A DNA stretch of 64,000 nt, taken from Epiperipatus broadwayi (taxonomy: Eukaryota > Onychophora > Udeonychophora > Euonychophora > Peripatidae). The position numbers were made by a program, and so were the translations under genes. Shown one piece after another: positions 45,828-57,540 of this stretch. The notes beneath the pieces are model-generated. The model saw only the letters and a list, made by a program, of their open reading frames with translations. It was not told the DNA's origin and searched no databases. The first letter of the stretch is position 1. Each line of letters opens with the position of its first letter. The DNA lies in the NCBI GenBank assembly GCA_028023455.1, contig JAQFVV010000030.1, positions 7,642,501 through 7,706,500 of the forward strand. The letters are read 5' to 3'.

Positions 45828-47834
45828 TGTAATGAGTATGCACTTTACAAATTATTAATTACAACTTTAATATTTGTAATAAGTTCATAGAACACTAGTA
45901 TTCTGAGATACTAGATTGTGATCTATTCATGAAAACTTGATTTCTAAAGATCACATTGAGTTTTTAGTAGAGTTATAATATATTAGTCTATAGCATAAAA
46001 CGGAATCATTTATAAATATTAATGATGGATCGACTCACTTGCAATATTTTATAATTATTTTGCATAAAAATATTTTTTTAAAAATCTCATAACTCTGAAT
46101 ATTGAACTGCTAATATAAATTGTGTCAAAAAGATGGTAATCAATGCTAAGCTATTACAATAATAATCAATCAGCATTCTCCAGAGAATATCTCTACATAC
46201 AAACAAGTATACAATGTGTCCTAGTGAAAAGGTGACCAGTTCTCTCTTTAAACTATTTGCAGTGCCATTTCTGAATTAATGCTTGAGTTAAGTAGTGACA
46301 TAATTTGATTATTCGCCAAAAAAAAAATTAAGTCACTATCATAATGTGACCATGTATTTCATAGCTTCATTCATCAGATTTAATGTTCTTCCTGCCAAAA
46401 CAAAATCTTGAAAAACACTTGAAAATATTATCCTCCCCCATGACTTCGTGGCTATACACAATATAAATCATTTCAAATATTTCAATAACAGTGTTCCCCA
46501 ATTTCAAATAAAATTTGATGTTAGCCCAATGTTATTCATCATGGATTAAGATAGAAACATAGTATCACATTTTATCTAATTCATTACACAGACATGTTAC
46601 CATTTTAACATTTTTGTGGTAAATGGCTATACTAAGTCGCAATGAAATACATCTCTCCATTAATATTGAGAGATGACGATGCACGCAACTTGAAAAAGAC
46701 AACCTATAACTAGTCACTTTTTCGCTGGCACACGTTGTGTATATTCGCATATTGATATACAAATATTAAACGAACTTTAACTGTCTTGGCGGTTTGTATT
46801 ATAATAATTAATAAACAATATGACATTTTAACATATAATATTTAAATTGTAAATTAAATTACCACTTACATCCTATGTATGATGTTACATAAATTTTAGA
46901 TAAACCAGGCGAGTTGAATTTCAATTACGGTTCTTCGTATCCATTTGTAAATTTTTTTTTAAAAAAAAATCTTTATAGGTACAGTTTAAATTATAAATTT
47001 AAAAAAAAAAATTAGTTGAGTTGTTTTCTTTATAATGCTTATAATAAATTACCTTTATCAGCAAGACGTGATTTAGGCCGAAATATTAAATGTCTAAAAG
47101 TTAATTAGAAATAGGTTTCGCGTTTATTTTTAAAGATTTATATTTGCACAATCTGCTATAATAAGTGCGAAAAAATTAATACAATATCCTACTTTATATT
47201 TATATAAATTTAACAAAAGGAATTAACCCTTTACAGCTAAATTTAACATCAGTAATCGTTTACTGAATTATATTAACTTGTTGCTGCTAATCCTGAATAC
47301 TCTTGCGTTGCTAAGCTTCTAAAATCGTAGCAATGTTGATATTACATTTGTTGCTATAGATTATCTCATTTTATGTTATAAATAAAATATAAAATTTCCT
47401 TTCACAATAACGGTGCATATTTTGCAAGTTATGTTGTGAAGAAAATGCAAAATATTGCCCTTTTTTTTTTTTTTTTGGTCGACTCTAATATAGGATCAAA
47501 CTGAAAAATAAGTCTAACTACAGGTTTGTTTTGTTTACATCTGCAGCATATAAATTATTATGTTTGTCTGACAACATACAGCGCTATCACTTTATAAGGA
47601 TTTCTAACATTTAAAAAAAAATTGTAATTATGACTGAATAAATCATTTAAATAGCAGGGAACGTAGTACATAGCTTAATTATTTTATCACAGATTATTCA
47701 TTATAAAATAAATGGTTTTTATATTCTTTAACTGTTAGTAATTAGGGCATAAACCATAAGCTTAATATTTGTTCATTTTTATTTATATAAGAATGACGAT
47801 TTTAGGCATTCTGAAACGGAAATTTCCATACTTA
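45828..47834. other. AT-rich DNA without a gene
   Basis: No frame above about 65 codons and no recognisable repeat. Confidence 0.55.
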
Positions 47835-48075
47835 TATAAGGGATTCGAACTCAGACTTTTACATGCCATCTCATATTGCTGACCCACCTGATCATACACA
47901 CATCGAAAAAATAAGTGATTATTTAGTGATTATTTATCTTTTCAACATGCGTGTGATCAGGTGGGTCAGCAATATGAGATGGCATGGAGAATTGAGGGTC
48001 ATGTGACAGTCTGAGTTCGAATCTCTTATATACTACATTATATGTGCAAGTGTGTGTAAACCTGTACAGTATATT
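47835..48075. repeat. Palindromic repeat family F, copy 2
   Basis: The inverted halves are GCCATCTCATATTGCTGACC...CACACAT (47868-47902) and its complement (47947-47982). The outer halves GGGATTCGAACTCAGACTTT and AGTCTGAGTTCGAATCTCTT also pair. This is the most complete palindromic copy of the family. Confidence 0.8.
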
Positions 48076-49700
48076 AACTTACATATTTATAATTGTTTCA
48101 GTACAAATATTGATATTCTCTTAGGTGGATATTAAAATTAGAAAATTGTTTATATTTTTAAAAAGACTTTTTTAAATCTTCCCTTGACATATTGCATATC
48201 AAGTCTCAGTAAGCATAAATGTGGCAAATAATGCATAAGTAAATAACTCAGTGCATTTTACATAAATGTTTAACAGATAGTTTAAAATTTGATTTTATAC
48301 TGTTTCAATGATAGTGACTCAGAGATTCCAGGATTAATTGTTATAAGAAGTAAAAATATTAAAATTATTAGTTTTGTTTTGTTTTTTTTCAATAGAAGGG
48401 AATTATTGCGCTCAAACTACATTTTGGTGCTCGAGCATCTTACAGTCTCCTGGAGTAACAAATACTTAGTTTAAATATTCAATAAAGTAAAAACTTCATT
48501 AAATTAAAGTCATTTATTTAATTCAAAAATTGATTACAAATAAATAGGGATAATCTGCCAGAAATAATACAAGTAAAACAAATAAATGAATAAAAGTTTT
48601 TATCTGTTAAACTTACTATCTAATCTTATAAAAATAAGCCGGTAGTTCAAATGCTTAAAAATAATATTAATAATAAAAGTCTATAGGATGCATAATTCCC
48701 TACATTATTTTTTAACTTTAGAAATGTTCTCAGAGTTCTTTTACTTACTGTGTTTCGATCTATCTGGGCTTTTACATTATTCTCTCAACTTGCAAAAAGA
48801 ACTATGGTACCACATGTTTATGGATATTTGATTTTCTCTGTGATGAGTTGCAGTCCTAAAATAATCCATCACTGCTCATTAGAATAATAATAGTTGGTTC
48901 CTATTAGTAAATAGTCATTATTTTTATATTTTATTTGGAAAATACTGTAAAGCCATTATATGAAACATTGGTTTGTGACTGAAGGCAGTAAAATATCTGC
49001 TATTTAATAATGACATTTTATATAATTACTTCCATCTAACGAAATTTGCATGAATTGAAAGAACTGTCTAATATTAAAGAATATTAACAGTCTTTAAGAA
49101 ATAGCAGAAAATTCGAAAAGACAATCATACTGAAAGAAGATACAAATATTAAAAGCCTATTATGCAGATTGATAATTAACATCACATAGAGTGACAAGAT
49201 TAGTTACTCAATTTAATGGAATGAAAATAATTTAGCTTTGTGCTCCAATAAGTTCTCATTGTAATGAAGAAATAGCAATTTTTTATATTTGATGTACAAA
49301 ATGCATTTGTTCAGAAACAACATCTTAAAATGTCCATGGAAGATTGTATTGAAAAATGAAAATATCATGAATTAGACAGCAATGACAGAAAACAAGTTTA
49401 TGTAAAACTTTTATAAAAAGAAAAACTGTATGTTATAAGATTATTATTTTTAGGAAAATATAAAACAAATAAATATGAAAGCATCCAAATAAAAATTTTA
49501 GAATCAGATTATACTCTCTGTGGGAGAAATTATTGCCTTAAGATTATAATGTGATTCAATACAAGCAGTGATGCATAAGATGTAAGACATAAGTTAATGC
49601 AAAGCTATAAAGATCAGAGATATTATGTAAGAAAATATTAACAATTGATATTCCTAATAATCATAAATACACCAATAAATTTAACTTAAAAATTGCAAAT
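48076..49700. other. AT-rich DNA without a gene
   Basis: I see nothing that I can support here. Confidence 0.5.
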
Positions 49701-49704
49701 CATT

Positions 49705-49830
49705 TTAGAACATTTATCAGTATTATGAGATAGAGTGGAAAGTGGTGGCTCATGTGAAAGTCTATGCTCATATATCCTATATATTACATATATTGATACA
49801 GGTATATAATAAGCCTGTATTTTAATTATT
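49705..49830 (+). repeat. Repeat family F, copy 3 (single arm)
   Basis: ATCAGTATTATGAGATAGAG, then GTGAAAGTCTATGCTC and an ending CAGGTATATAATAAGCCTGTA. Only one arm of the palindrome is present. Confidence 0.65.
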
Positions 49831-50164
49831 ATATAGTAGAGATGTCTGCCCATCCCTCGTATATGTATTACATGTATTATGTCCTGTACATAAGGGGGCA
49901 GATTGACTTTAGGTCAACATAGGTGTGATGAGAATCTTGGCCTTAGAGTAACCTTTGAGTATTCCATCATTAAATTTTTAATTGGATGGACTGTTGAAGA
50001 GTTGGAGTGTGGAATGAATTAAAACCTGTCTATTAAAGTATAAAGATTAGTTATCTTAATATATATCTGAGCACTTATTGCATATATGTGTAGAGATGAT
50101 AATCTGGACCAACTGATGATTGCTGGTTTAGCATGAAATACATATATTGGTAATTTTTGACATA

Positions 50165-50255
50165 TTTGTTCAAGTGTATCAGTATTATGAGATAGAGTGG
50201 AGAGTGGTGGATCATGTGAAAGTCTGTGCTCATATACCCTATATATTAATCAACT
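50165..50255 (+). repeat. Repeat family F, copy 4 (single arm)
   Basis: ATCAGTATTATGAGATAGAG and CATGTGAAAGTCTGTGCTCA, 460 bp after copy 3 and nearly identical to it. This suggests a local duplication. Confidence 0.65.
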
Positions 50256-50514
50256 TTGTAGATGTTTCAGGCATAAATAAGTTCAATAAGAAACTAACTG
50301 ATATTTTAATAAAACCTGCTACAGAGACAACTGGTTCAATGAAGCAGCAACTTATTAGTAAAGTGTAAACTAAGACAAAATGATGTATAAATAATATATG
50401 TATAAAGTCATATGATAACTGAATTGTCTTCTAATTCACACATATAATAACTTTTTACAGTGGAAAAATGATAATTTCCTACTTTATTTTAGATTACATT
50501 TTAATTAATACATT

Positions 50515-50680
50515 ATACAGGCTTAAACCTGCATTTATATATGTAATATATGTGGGATTAAAACTCAGACTTTCACACAACCCACTACTCTCAGCATGTG
50601 TGTGATCAGGTGGGTCAGCAATATGAGATGGCACTGAGAGTAGTGGGCCGTGTGAAAGTCTGAGTTCGGATTACATTTTA
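50515..50680. repeat. Repeat family F, copy 5 (palindromic)
   Basis: AACTCAGACTTTCACACAAC with CCACTACTCTCAG pairs with CTGAGAGTAGTGG and GTGTGAAAGTCTGAGTTC. The central GTGTGATCAGGTGGGTCAGC and ATATGAGATGGCA are unpaired, so the fold is offset relative to copy 2. Confidence 0.7.
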
Positions 50681-51380
50681 ATGTAAATTGCCCTTGAAAA
50701 AACTGGTAATAATTATATAAAGATTTTTTTCTAATTTTTAAAATTCTATAATAAATAGTCAAATGTCATATATGTAATGATAAATAGTATTTTTAAACTA
50801 AATAAATATAAAGTCATCGAATAATTACTAAGTATACTTAATTAATACTTGAATTGCTTTCTTGCTGCCATGTTCAATAACATTTTTCAGCAGAAAAATG
50901 AACATTTCTTACTCTATTTTAGGTCTTTTTATACAGTATTATCCTGAACAAAAGCAGTTCAGACAGCAACCTTAGATCAAAATCAAATTACATTAAAATA
51001 CATAGGCTGATTTAAGATTCCTCTCTGGTTGTTATTATTCTACATAATTCTATGTAAAAATATTTAAAGTACAGTAGAAAATGATAAAAACTTATTAATA
51101 TAGCAATTAGATAACAATTCAACTATTAATTAAACAGACTTAAAAATATTATTTATCACTACATGTATATTAAAATGTTCCATGTAGAAGAAGTGAATAT
51201 CTGGAAGTCTATAAAATAATATAAAAAAAACTTAGTGATAATATAAAAAAAATATACTTTGAATGTTCTAGAGAAAAAATCTCAAACATATAAAACATCT
51301 TGGCATGGGAAGAAAAGTTAATTGAGCAATAAGAAGACAATGTGATACTATTACTGAAAAGAGACATGATATTATGTAAT
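50681..51380. other. AT-rich DNA without a gene
   Basis: No gene or clear repeat seen. Confidence 0.5.
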
Positions 51381-53790
51381 GTAGTGTTTTCCAAATTGTG
51401 GGATGTGACTGCCTAGGGGGCATGAGACTATTCCAATGAGGCATATAACTTTTACCAAATGTACAAATTCAAATCAGTGTCTAAAGAAAATTACTCATCA
51501 ATCCTTAATTAACATTTACTCCATTTCTACTAATCATTTTTAAAGAAAGGAATGCAATAATCACAAGCCCTCACTCAATCCTGCTAATGACATGAGTGAG
51601 ATAAGTGCTGTGCCACATATATTTTTATACAACAGACATAATTAATGGTTTATGTATAAAATATTTTTTATATTAACAGGTATTCTTAACAATTACTGGG
51701 GTAAGATCAAAAACTGGAAATAATATTTTTTAATTGTTTTAAAATCATGCTTAGCCTTTTTAATGGATAAATATGTAATGGATTGAAATGAAAAATAGAT
51801 GAAGAAGAAGAAATTGATACTAACAAAAGTTGTATAAAAAATAGTAATGTTAAATCTCAAAAATATGATGCACTATACCTAACATTGGTTTTACAACTAT
51901 CATTATTAATGAACAAGAAAGACCAATATGTTTCATCTGTATGAATATTTTAGTTGCAGAAAGCATCAAACCTAATAAGTTAAAATATCATCTTGAAAAA
52001 CTACCTACAAACCACATTGCAAGTCAAGAAACTTTTTCCATAGAAGATTATATGTTTTGAATAAACAACAAAATAAATTTTCCAAAACTATGTCTGTAAT
52101 ATCAGAAGCATTTCTCACATTGTATAAAGTTTTTTATAGAATTGCTAAATGTAAAAAGACCACATTCAATAGGAGAAATTCTGACACCACCTGCAGCTAT
52201 TGACATGGGAGAAACAATGTTCAGTGAATCATGTGCTAACTTAAAAAGATTCCACTTGTAGATAATACAGTAGGAAGAAGAATTTTTGATATATCTCAAG
52301 ATTGTCATGTTCAATTAATAAAAAACCTAAAATTATTGGTTTATCCTCTGCAATTGGATGAAGTAACACATGTTATTAAAGATACTCATTTGATTTTATA
52401 TGTAAGAAAAGCTGTAGAAACTGATATTACAAAAGATTTATTCTTCTGTAAACCTATTGAAAACAATACCACAACAACAAAAATTTTCAATGTGATTGAT
52501 ACTTTTTAAAATAAAAATGGCATTCTTTGAAAGAAATGTATTGGGATTTGTACAGATTGAGTCTGATCTATGGCTGGACAAAATGCTGGCTTATAATCTC
52601 TAGTTCAAAAGGTAGCTCATCATGCAATTTGGATGCAATGTATGATATATAGATAATCACTCACTTTAAAAAGTATGAGTAAAGATCTGCTAATGGTATT
52701 TGAAGTTATTGTAAAATGTGTTATTACAAACAGCCCATTAAGAGAAAGGCTGTTCACAAAATTGTGAGATGATATGGGCATCAAGCATTGAGAAACATGT
52801 TGGTTTTCTTGGTTCAGTGTACTTCAAAGAATGTTTGAACTAAAAGAAGGACTCATAATATTTCTGAGTGATAATAATAGAGATGAGGCAAAATTGTTTT
52901 ACGATCCAAAATTCCTTTTAAACCTTATTTAATGGATATTTTTGAAAAACATAAAGTGGTAAATAAATCAATGCAATAGCCTCAATCTCATGCTTTGAGG
53001 CAAAAAATAAAGTTATTGCATTAAAAAAAATTGGAACTGTGGATGATTAATTTGAAAAATAACACTTTGGATATATTTCCCAATTTCAAAACACATATCC
53101 TGCAAATTAGAAGTGAAATTTTTATTAATAGTCATTTGACCAATCTACAGAAACAATTCTCATTTTATTTTACAGGTCCTCCCATGTTAAAATATGAATG
53201 GGTAAGAAACCTGTTCGTGATTAAAACACGAGGTATTTGACCTTTCGACATCAAAGAAAGAAATGTCGGTTGACTTATCTCATGACAGTACATTAAAACA
53301 GAGGTTTGAACAAGAAAATATTGGTACATTCTGGCTATGACTGAAGAAACAGCTTCCTACTTTAATAAAGCTTTAGAAATTTTATTGCCATTTCTAACAT
53401 CTTACTTATGTGAAACTGGTTTTTCCGCTATTGCTATTTTAAAACAAATCATCAACATCGTTCAGTAATTGAAGAAGAGCCCTATGTTCAATGATACTCA
53501 GTTTAAATAAACGAGCTCATCCATGCATTATAATTTTAATCAATGTTCTTTTGTTTTTTGATTTTTTTGTTTTTGTTTTGATTTTTTTCTAAAGTTTACT
53601 TGATTGAATTAAAAATTATTACATCATAAAATAAACTGTTTTATATAAAACCCACATTTATACTAAGTAGGATGTATTATTTTATAATTTATTGAAATGA
53701 AATTGTAAATACGACAATATTTATAAAATTAGAATGTTCTAAAAATTAGAGGGAGTGCAACATTTTCTCCAAAAGGGGGGGGGGGCAGAA
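51381..53790 (+). mobile_element. Decayed hAT transposon, ZBED5/SCAND3-like
   Basis: The left edge GTAGTGTTTTCCAAATTGTGGG with GCCTAGGGGGCATGAG has the form of a hAT terminal sequence (CAGTG...CCAAACTGTGGG with a G-run). The interior holds a broken transposase. The right edge near the G-run at 53775-53785 is degenerate and I cannot pair it convincingly with the left edge. No 8-bp duplication could be fixed. Confidence 0.7.
51783..53515 (+). pseudogene. hAT-family transposase with BED finger (many frameshifts and stops)
   Basis: A BED-type zinc finger is visible at 51920-52015: PICFICMNILVAESIKPNK then HLEKLPTNH, giving C-X2-C-X16-H-X7-H. It is preceded by IGFTTIINEQER, as in ZBED5-like proteins. 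Near 52270-52500 follow TVGRRIFDISQD, LVYPLQLDEVTHV with the first catalytic Asp (52357-52359), LFFCKPIENNTTT and FNVIDTF. The hAT C-terminal dimerisation block LLPFLTSYLCETGFSAIAIL is at 53383-53442. The middle is littered with stops and shifts. The longest clean piece is 53031-53240. hAT transposases cut and paste DNA through an RNase-H-like core and dimerise by this C-terminal block. This copy is dead. ZBED5/SCAND3 is the closest family I recognise. Confidence 0.8.
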
Positions 53791-53939
53791 ATATATAAAA
53801 AAAATTGCAAATAATTATATAGTAATAAAAAAACTAAAAACTAAGGTAATTTGTATAATTATTACATCTTGTGAAATATCAAATATTTTAAATTTTAAAA
53901 GGCAGACATGTAATTAAATTTTTAAAGAATGAAAAACTC

Positions 53940-54050
53940 TGTCAAGCGTTGTTAGCCGAGAGGTCACCGCAACCGCCTTGCAAGCAAGTAGTTGGTTGCA
54001 GACGGTTGTGGGTTCGCGTCCCGGCCGATGCTATGACATATGAAAAAAAA
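53940..54050 (+). mobile_element. tRNA-derived SINE, copy 1
   Basis: A short tRNA-like body carries an A box (TTAGCCGAGAGGTC), an anticodon-arm-like CCGCCTTGCAAGC and a B box (GGTTCGCGTCC). It ends GCTATGACATATG and a poly-A. A 16-bp duplication AAAGAATGAAAAACTC flanks it at 53924-53939 and 54051-54066. The body is only about 100 bp, with almost no tRNA-unrelated part. A second copy lies at 62998. The poly-A and duplication show LINE-type retroposition. Confidence 0.9.
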
Positions 54051-54066
54051 AAAGAATGAAAAACTC

Positions 54067-55624
54067 CACGAAATGATGAAATTATTATTGACATTTTAAA
54101 AAAAAAACAATAGAAAAATTGTTAATAAAATTATTAAATTATATGAAATAACTAGAAAAATGCAGTAATAATATTGACATTTAAAAAAGATAAAAAAAGA
54201 ACTTATTTCAAAATTGCATGAAATGTATTGAAAAACAATTCAGTTAAGTATAATAATAATTAAAAATAAGTTCATAAAAAAATATTAAGCCTGTTTTGAG
54301 ATACAAGATTTAAAAACAAGGGAAAAGTTCAAATAATTTAATAATTACAGCATTTTGAAAGTTCAGTGAATTAAATAATAAAAGTGTTTTTAAAATTCAT
54401 GTAATCAAAATAAAACAAGATCATAAAGATGTTGAAGATAAAAAATTGTCAAAGATGTAAATAACAAGAACGAAAATGTTAAAATCAAAATATCAAAACC
54501 TATATCCAGTCAATTTTTCTTAAAATTGAAGTCAGGATTCTTGTTTAATCAAGCTACATTGAATTAAAATTTCTGAAATCTGACCAAACTATTTTCAAAG
54601 GAATCAACAATCAAAATGGAGAAAAATGTTTAATCTTCAAATTTCAAAAATAGGAGAATCATAAAGTATACTATAGCAACTTGTAAGAAAAGAAACAGAA
54701 TTATAAATGTGATCAGTTAATAAAAACTGCTGTGGAAAATATTAGTTCACAAAAAATATTTTCTTCATAATGAACTGTAGATAACTCTGGCTAGAGAACT
54801 TTTGTTGTGTAAATTTAAAAAAACTGTTTACACTGTTATACATATCCATTTTACGTTTTATTCTATGACACTCTTGGTATATATTTAATTCCAATAAACT
54901 ATATTTTATAATTATAGAGTATTTATATCTCATATTATTAATTGATTGATTAAAGAAAGAAGCAAGTGTGCTTGATTATATAATCATATTAGTATTATAA
55001 GATATAAGTGAAAAATTAATGTTTATGAGGCAATACACCTTGAAAGCGCTCAGCTTTTATTTATTTATTTATTTATTGATTTATAAGAGTACTTTATATA
55101 GCTTCTCCTGCCAGCACCTCAACATACTTGTAATTTTGTTAAAATTATTTAAAATAAATCTTGGACACTTTATAAATAACTACCATTGTTTTTATCATGC
55201 ATATGAACTAAAAAAAGATAGGAAAGAAATGGTCTATTAAAGCAACAATCAAATAAATACAATTGTCAAGTGTCAAAAATTCTGTAATGTAAGCATATTT
55301 AGACTAAAAAAGATGTTATATCTTGTTTGATAATTATAATATTTCGTAAATAAACGATTATCTTGTTATTTGTTTTAATATGTTAACCCCTTTATATGTA
55401 ATATTGTCTGGTATGCATATTTATTCCCTGCATAAAATTATATTTCCATAGAATTTTATATTCATTTCATTGGGTGTAATTATTTCTTGTCAATTTTTGG
55501 ACAGCTGGGGTAAGAACTCGATTAAGTAGCTTTCCCTATGCTATTATAAACACCCATTTGACTGAGACGGATGAAGAGATTGGTTGACCAGACAATTTTT
55601 TTCCTCTGTATATTCTAATTTTTA
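54067..55624. other. AT-rich DNA without a gene
   Basis: Only a short TTTA run near 55057. No gene seen. Confidence 0.5.
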
Positions 55625-55812
55625 AATAATAATAATAACAATAACAACAACAATAATAACAATAATAGCAATAATAATAATAGTAGTAGTAGTAGTAGTA
55701 GTAGTAGCAGCAGCAGTAGAAGTAGTAGTAGCAATAGTAGTAGTAGTAGTAGTAGTAGTAGAAGTAGAAGTAGTAGTAGCAGCAGTAGTAGTAGTAGTAG
55801 TAGTAGTAGTAA

Positions 55813-55865
<53 letters not shown>
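55625..55865. repeat. Mixed (AAT/AAC)n and (AGT)n microsatellite
   Basis: AAT/AAC units (55625-55680) pass into about 60 AGT units with AGC and AGA variants. The poly-Tyr reading is an artefact. Confidence 0.95.
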
Positions 55866-55875
55866 AAACAAAGCA

Positions 55876-56094
55876 GTGATGAATATAATTATAAATAAAT
55901 TGATAATAATGATTTTATTGTGTATTAAAGAAAATATTCAAATCAAGAAAATGCAAAAGAGAAATGAGATGAATGAAGAAGATCAGGAGATAATTGTGGA
56001 AGAAAGTTTAGAAATAAGCTGTGATAAAGATAGCATAAATAAAAATGATGATATAGAGATTTCTGGAAAAGTCAATGTTCATTCAGATAATTAA
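55876..56094 (+). CDS. Short acidic hypothetical frame, doubtful
   Basis: 72 residues: a hydrophobic start (INKLIIMILL), then KENIQIKKMQKRNEMNEEDQ and an acidic, polar tail. The composition resembles the acidic N-terminal parts of the coiled-coil gag-like proteins at 26.2 kb and 33.3 kb, though residues do not align. It is followed by more Lys/Glu-rich sequence with stops up to about 56300. It could be a gag relic or chance. Confidence 0.2.
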   Translation: MMNIIINKLIIMILLCIKENIQIKKMQKRNEMNEEDQEIIVEESLEISCDKDSINKNDDIEISGKVNVHSDN

Positions 56095-56299
56095 TGTATA
56101 AACCAATGGTGAAAAAACAGTCTAATGAAGACAGAAAAATTCCTGAGAAAAATGCTGTAACATCACTTCAATTAAATAGATATAAATGATTAGCATATTA
56201 TTCAAACAGATAAATTAAAAAATAGAGAGATAAAACCATAAAAATGGACAAAAACAGATGGAATTAATGATGAAAAAACATCTTCATCAAAACATTGGA

Positions 56300-57540
56300 A
56301 AGAAAAAAATGGGTTTTTTTTAGCTTTCCTTTTGTGATACGAGAGCCATTATTCTTTCTGTATACTCTTTTTGGTGAAGATTTTGATCACTTTTTTACTA
56401 TTACAGACTTGCTATTAATGAAAGCATTTATAGCAATCTGTTCCATAGTGTGTTTATCATTATGAATCAGCATTCTTTCAATATGGTTGGGAAAGCTATG
56501 CCTAAATATTTGTACAATTTACATTTTTGACAACAAATTAGCTGTTAGGGCTCTCACCTAGGGTTAACAGAATATCTTGTCCTTCATACTCTCCTGGTAA
56601 TTATCAATCCAGTAGTAATTTAATAATTGTGTCAATTTCTAGGATGGATAAATAATGGGTCCCTACCATGCCTTTGATGCTCCATGCAAATGTCTACTAG
56701 CTATATTCAGTGTTGCCTCTTCTGTCATGACATTTAGACTGAAACATCTTTCCAAGCTGTTTATATATTCAATGGGTACTTCACCATCAATGCCTGAAAA
56801 AATCCTATGTTTTAAAATGTAATTTACTATATCAGGTATATAACTCAATAGGAAAGAGGCCATATTTCTTTTTTGTTCATTGTGTTTTTAATTTATTTCC
56901 TCTTTTGGAATGGTCACAAGCATTTTTTCAGTTTATCTATTTTGACTGCAATCAGTCTCTAACCTTTTATTTATGTCCATCACATTTATTTGTTGCTGAT
57001 CATCCTCAATTTATATTTGGTTTATTCACCTACTAAGGTCACAATTTTTTTCTTGTACCATCTCTAGATATCTTTTACTTTGCATATCTATCAATTTTAT
57101 TATTTTTTGTAGCTGGCTTACTCGATATTTCATTCATCTTTGTTTTAATTTTGACCTCAAATGTATCTTTTTTATCTTGATATTCAAATGCCATAATTCA
57201 TTTTTAATTTTTTCATAATTTTATTTTTCATTTGATCTTGATTATTTTTAATTTCATTCACCTTACTTGCCATCTTTTCCATTTCACTTTTATTGTCTTC
57301 AGTCATTTTGCAATTATTATCTTCCATTTGACCAGCTATCTTTTTTATTTTATTCTTTTTTATCTTTACTTGGCCAGATATCTTTTTCATTTGGCTCTTT
57401 ATTTGTATCATTAAACTTATTAATAGTGTTGTTTGATCAGACTGCTCTTATGATGTTTCAAGTTTTTTTTCTGCCTGTTTTTCATCACTTATTGACACAC
57501 ATGGATCTTTGATATCTATTTGTTCTAGTAACAGTATAGT
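56300..57540 (-). pseudogene. Gypsy-like Gag relic with coiled coil and capsid block
   Basis: Read on the - strand from about 57520, the frame has an acidic start (KDPCVSISDEKQAEKKLE). A charged helix follows (57411-57184) of repeated KISGQVKIKKNKIKKIAGQM-like units, probably a coiled coil. After several breaks, 56863-56663 encodes a typical retrotransposon capsid segment: FSGIDGEVPIEYINSLERCF, then ASRHLHGASKAW. In Ty3/gypsy Gag this block builds the capsid. Further downstream the reading continues with many stops (LPGEYEGQDIL-like pieces) to about 56300. No LTR belonging to it was found. The solo LTR at 57714 is in the opposite orientation and belongs to the outer family, so it appears to be a separate insertion upstream of this gag. 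Confidence 0.65.

Noticed and set aside
53940-54050. Functional tRNA gene
   Set aside because: Poly-A end, 16-bp target duplication and a second degenerate copy show a SINE; the acceptor stem does not close convincingly.
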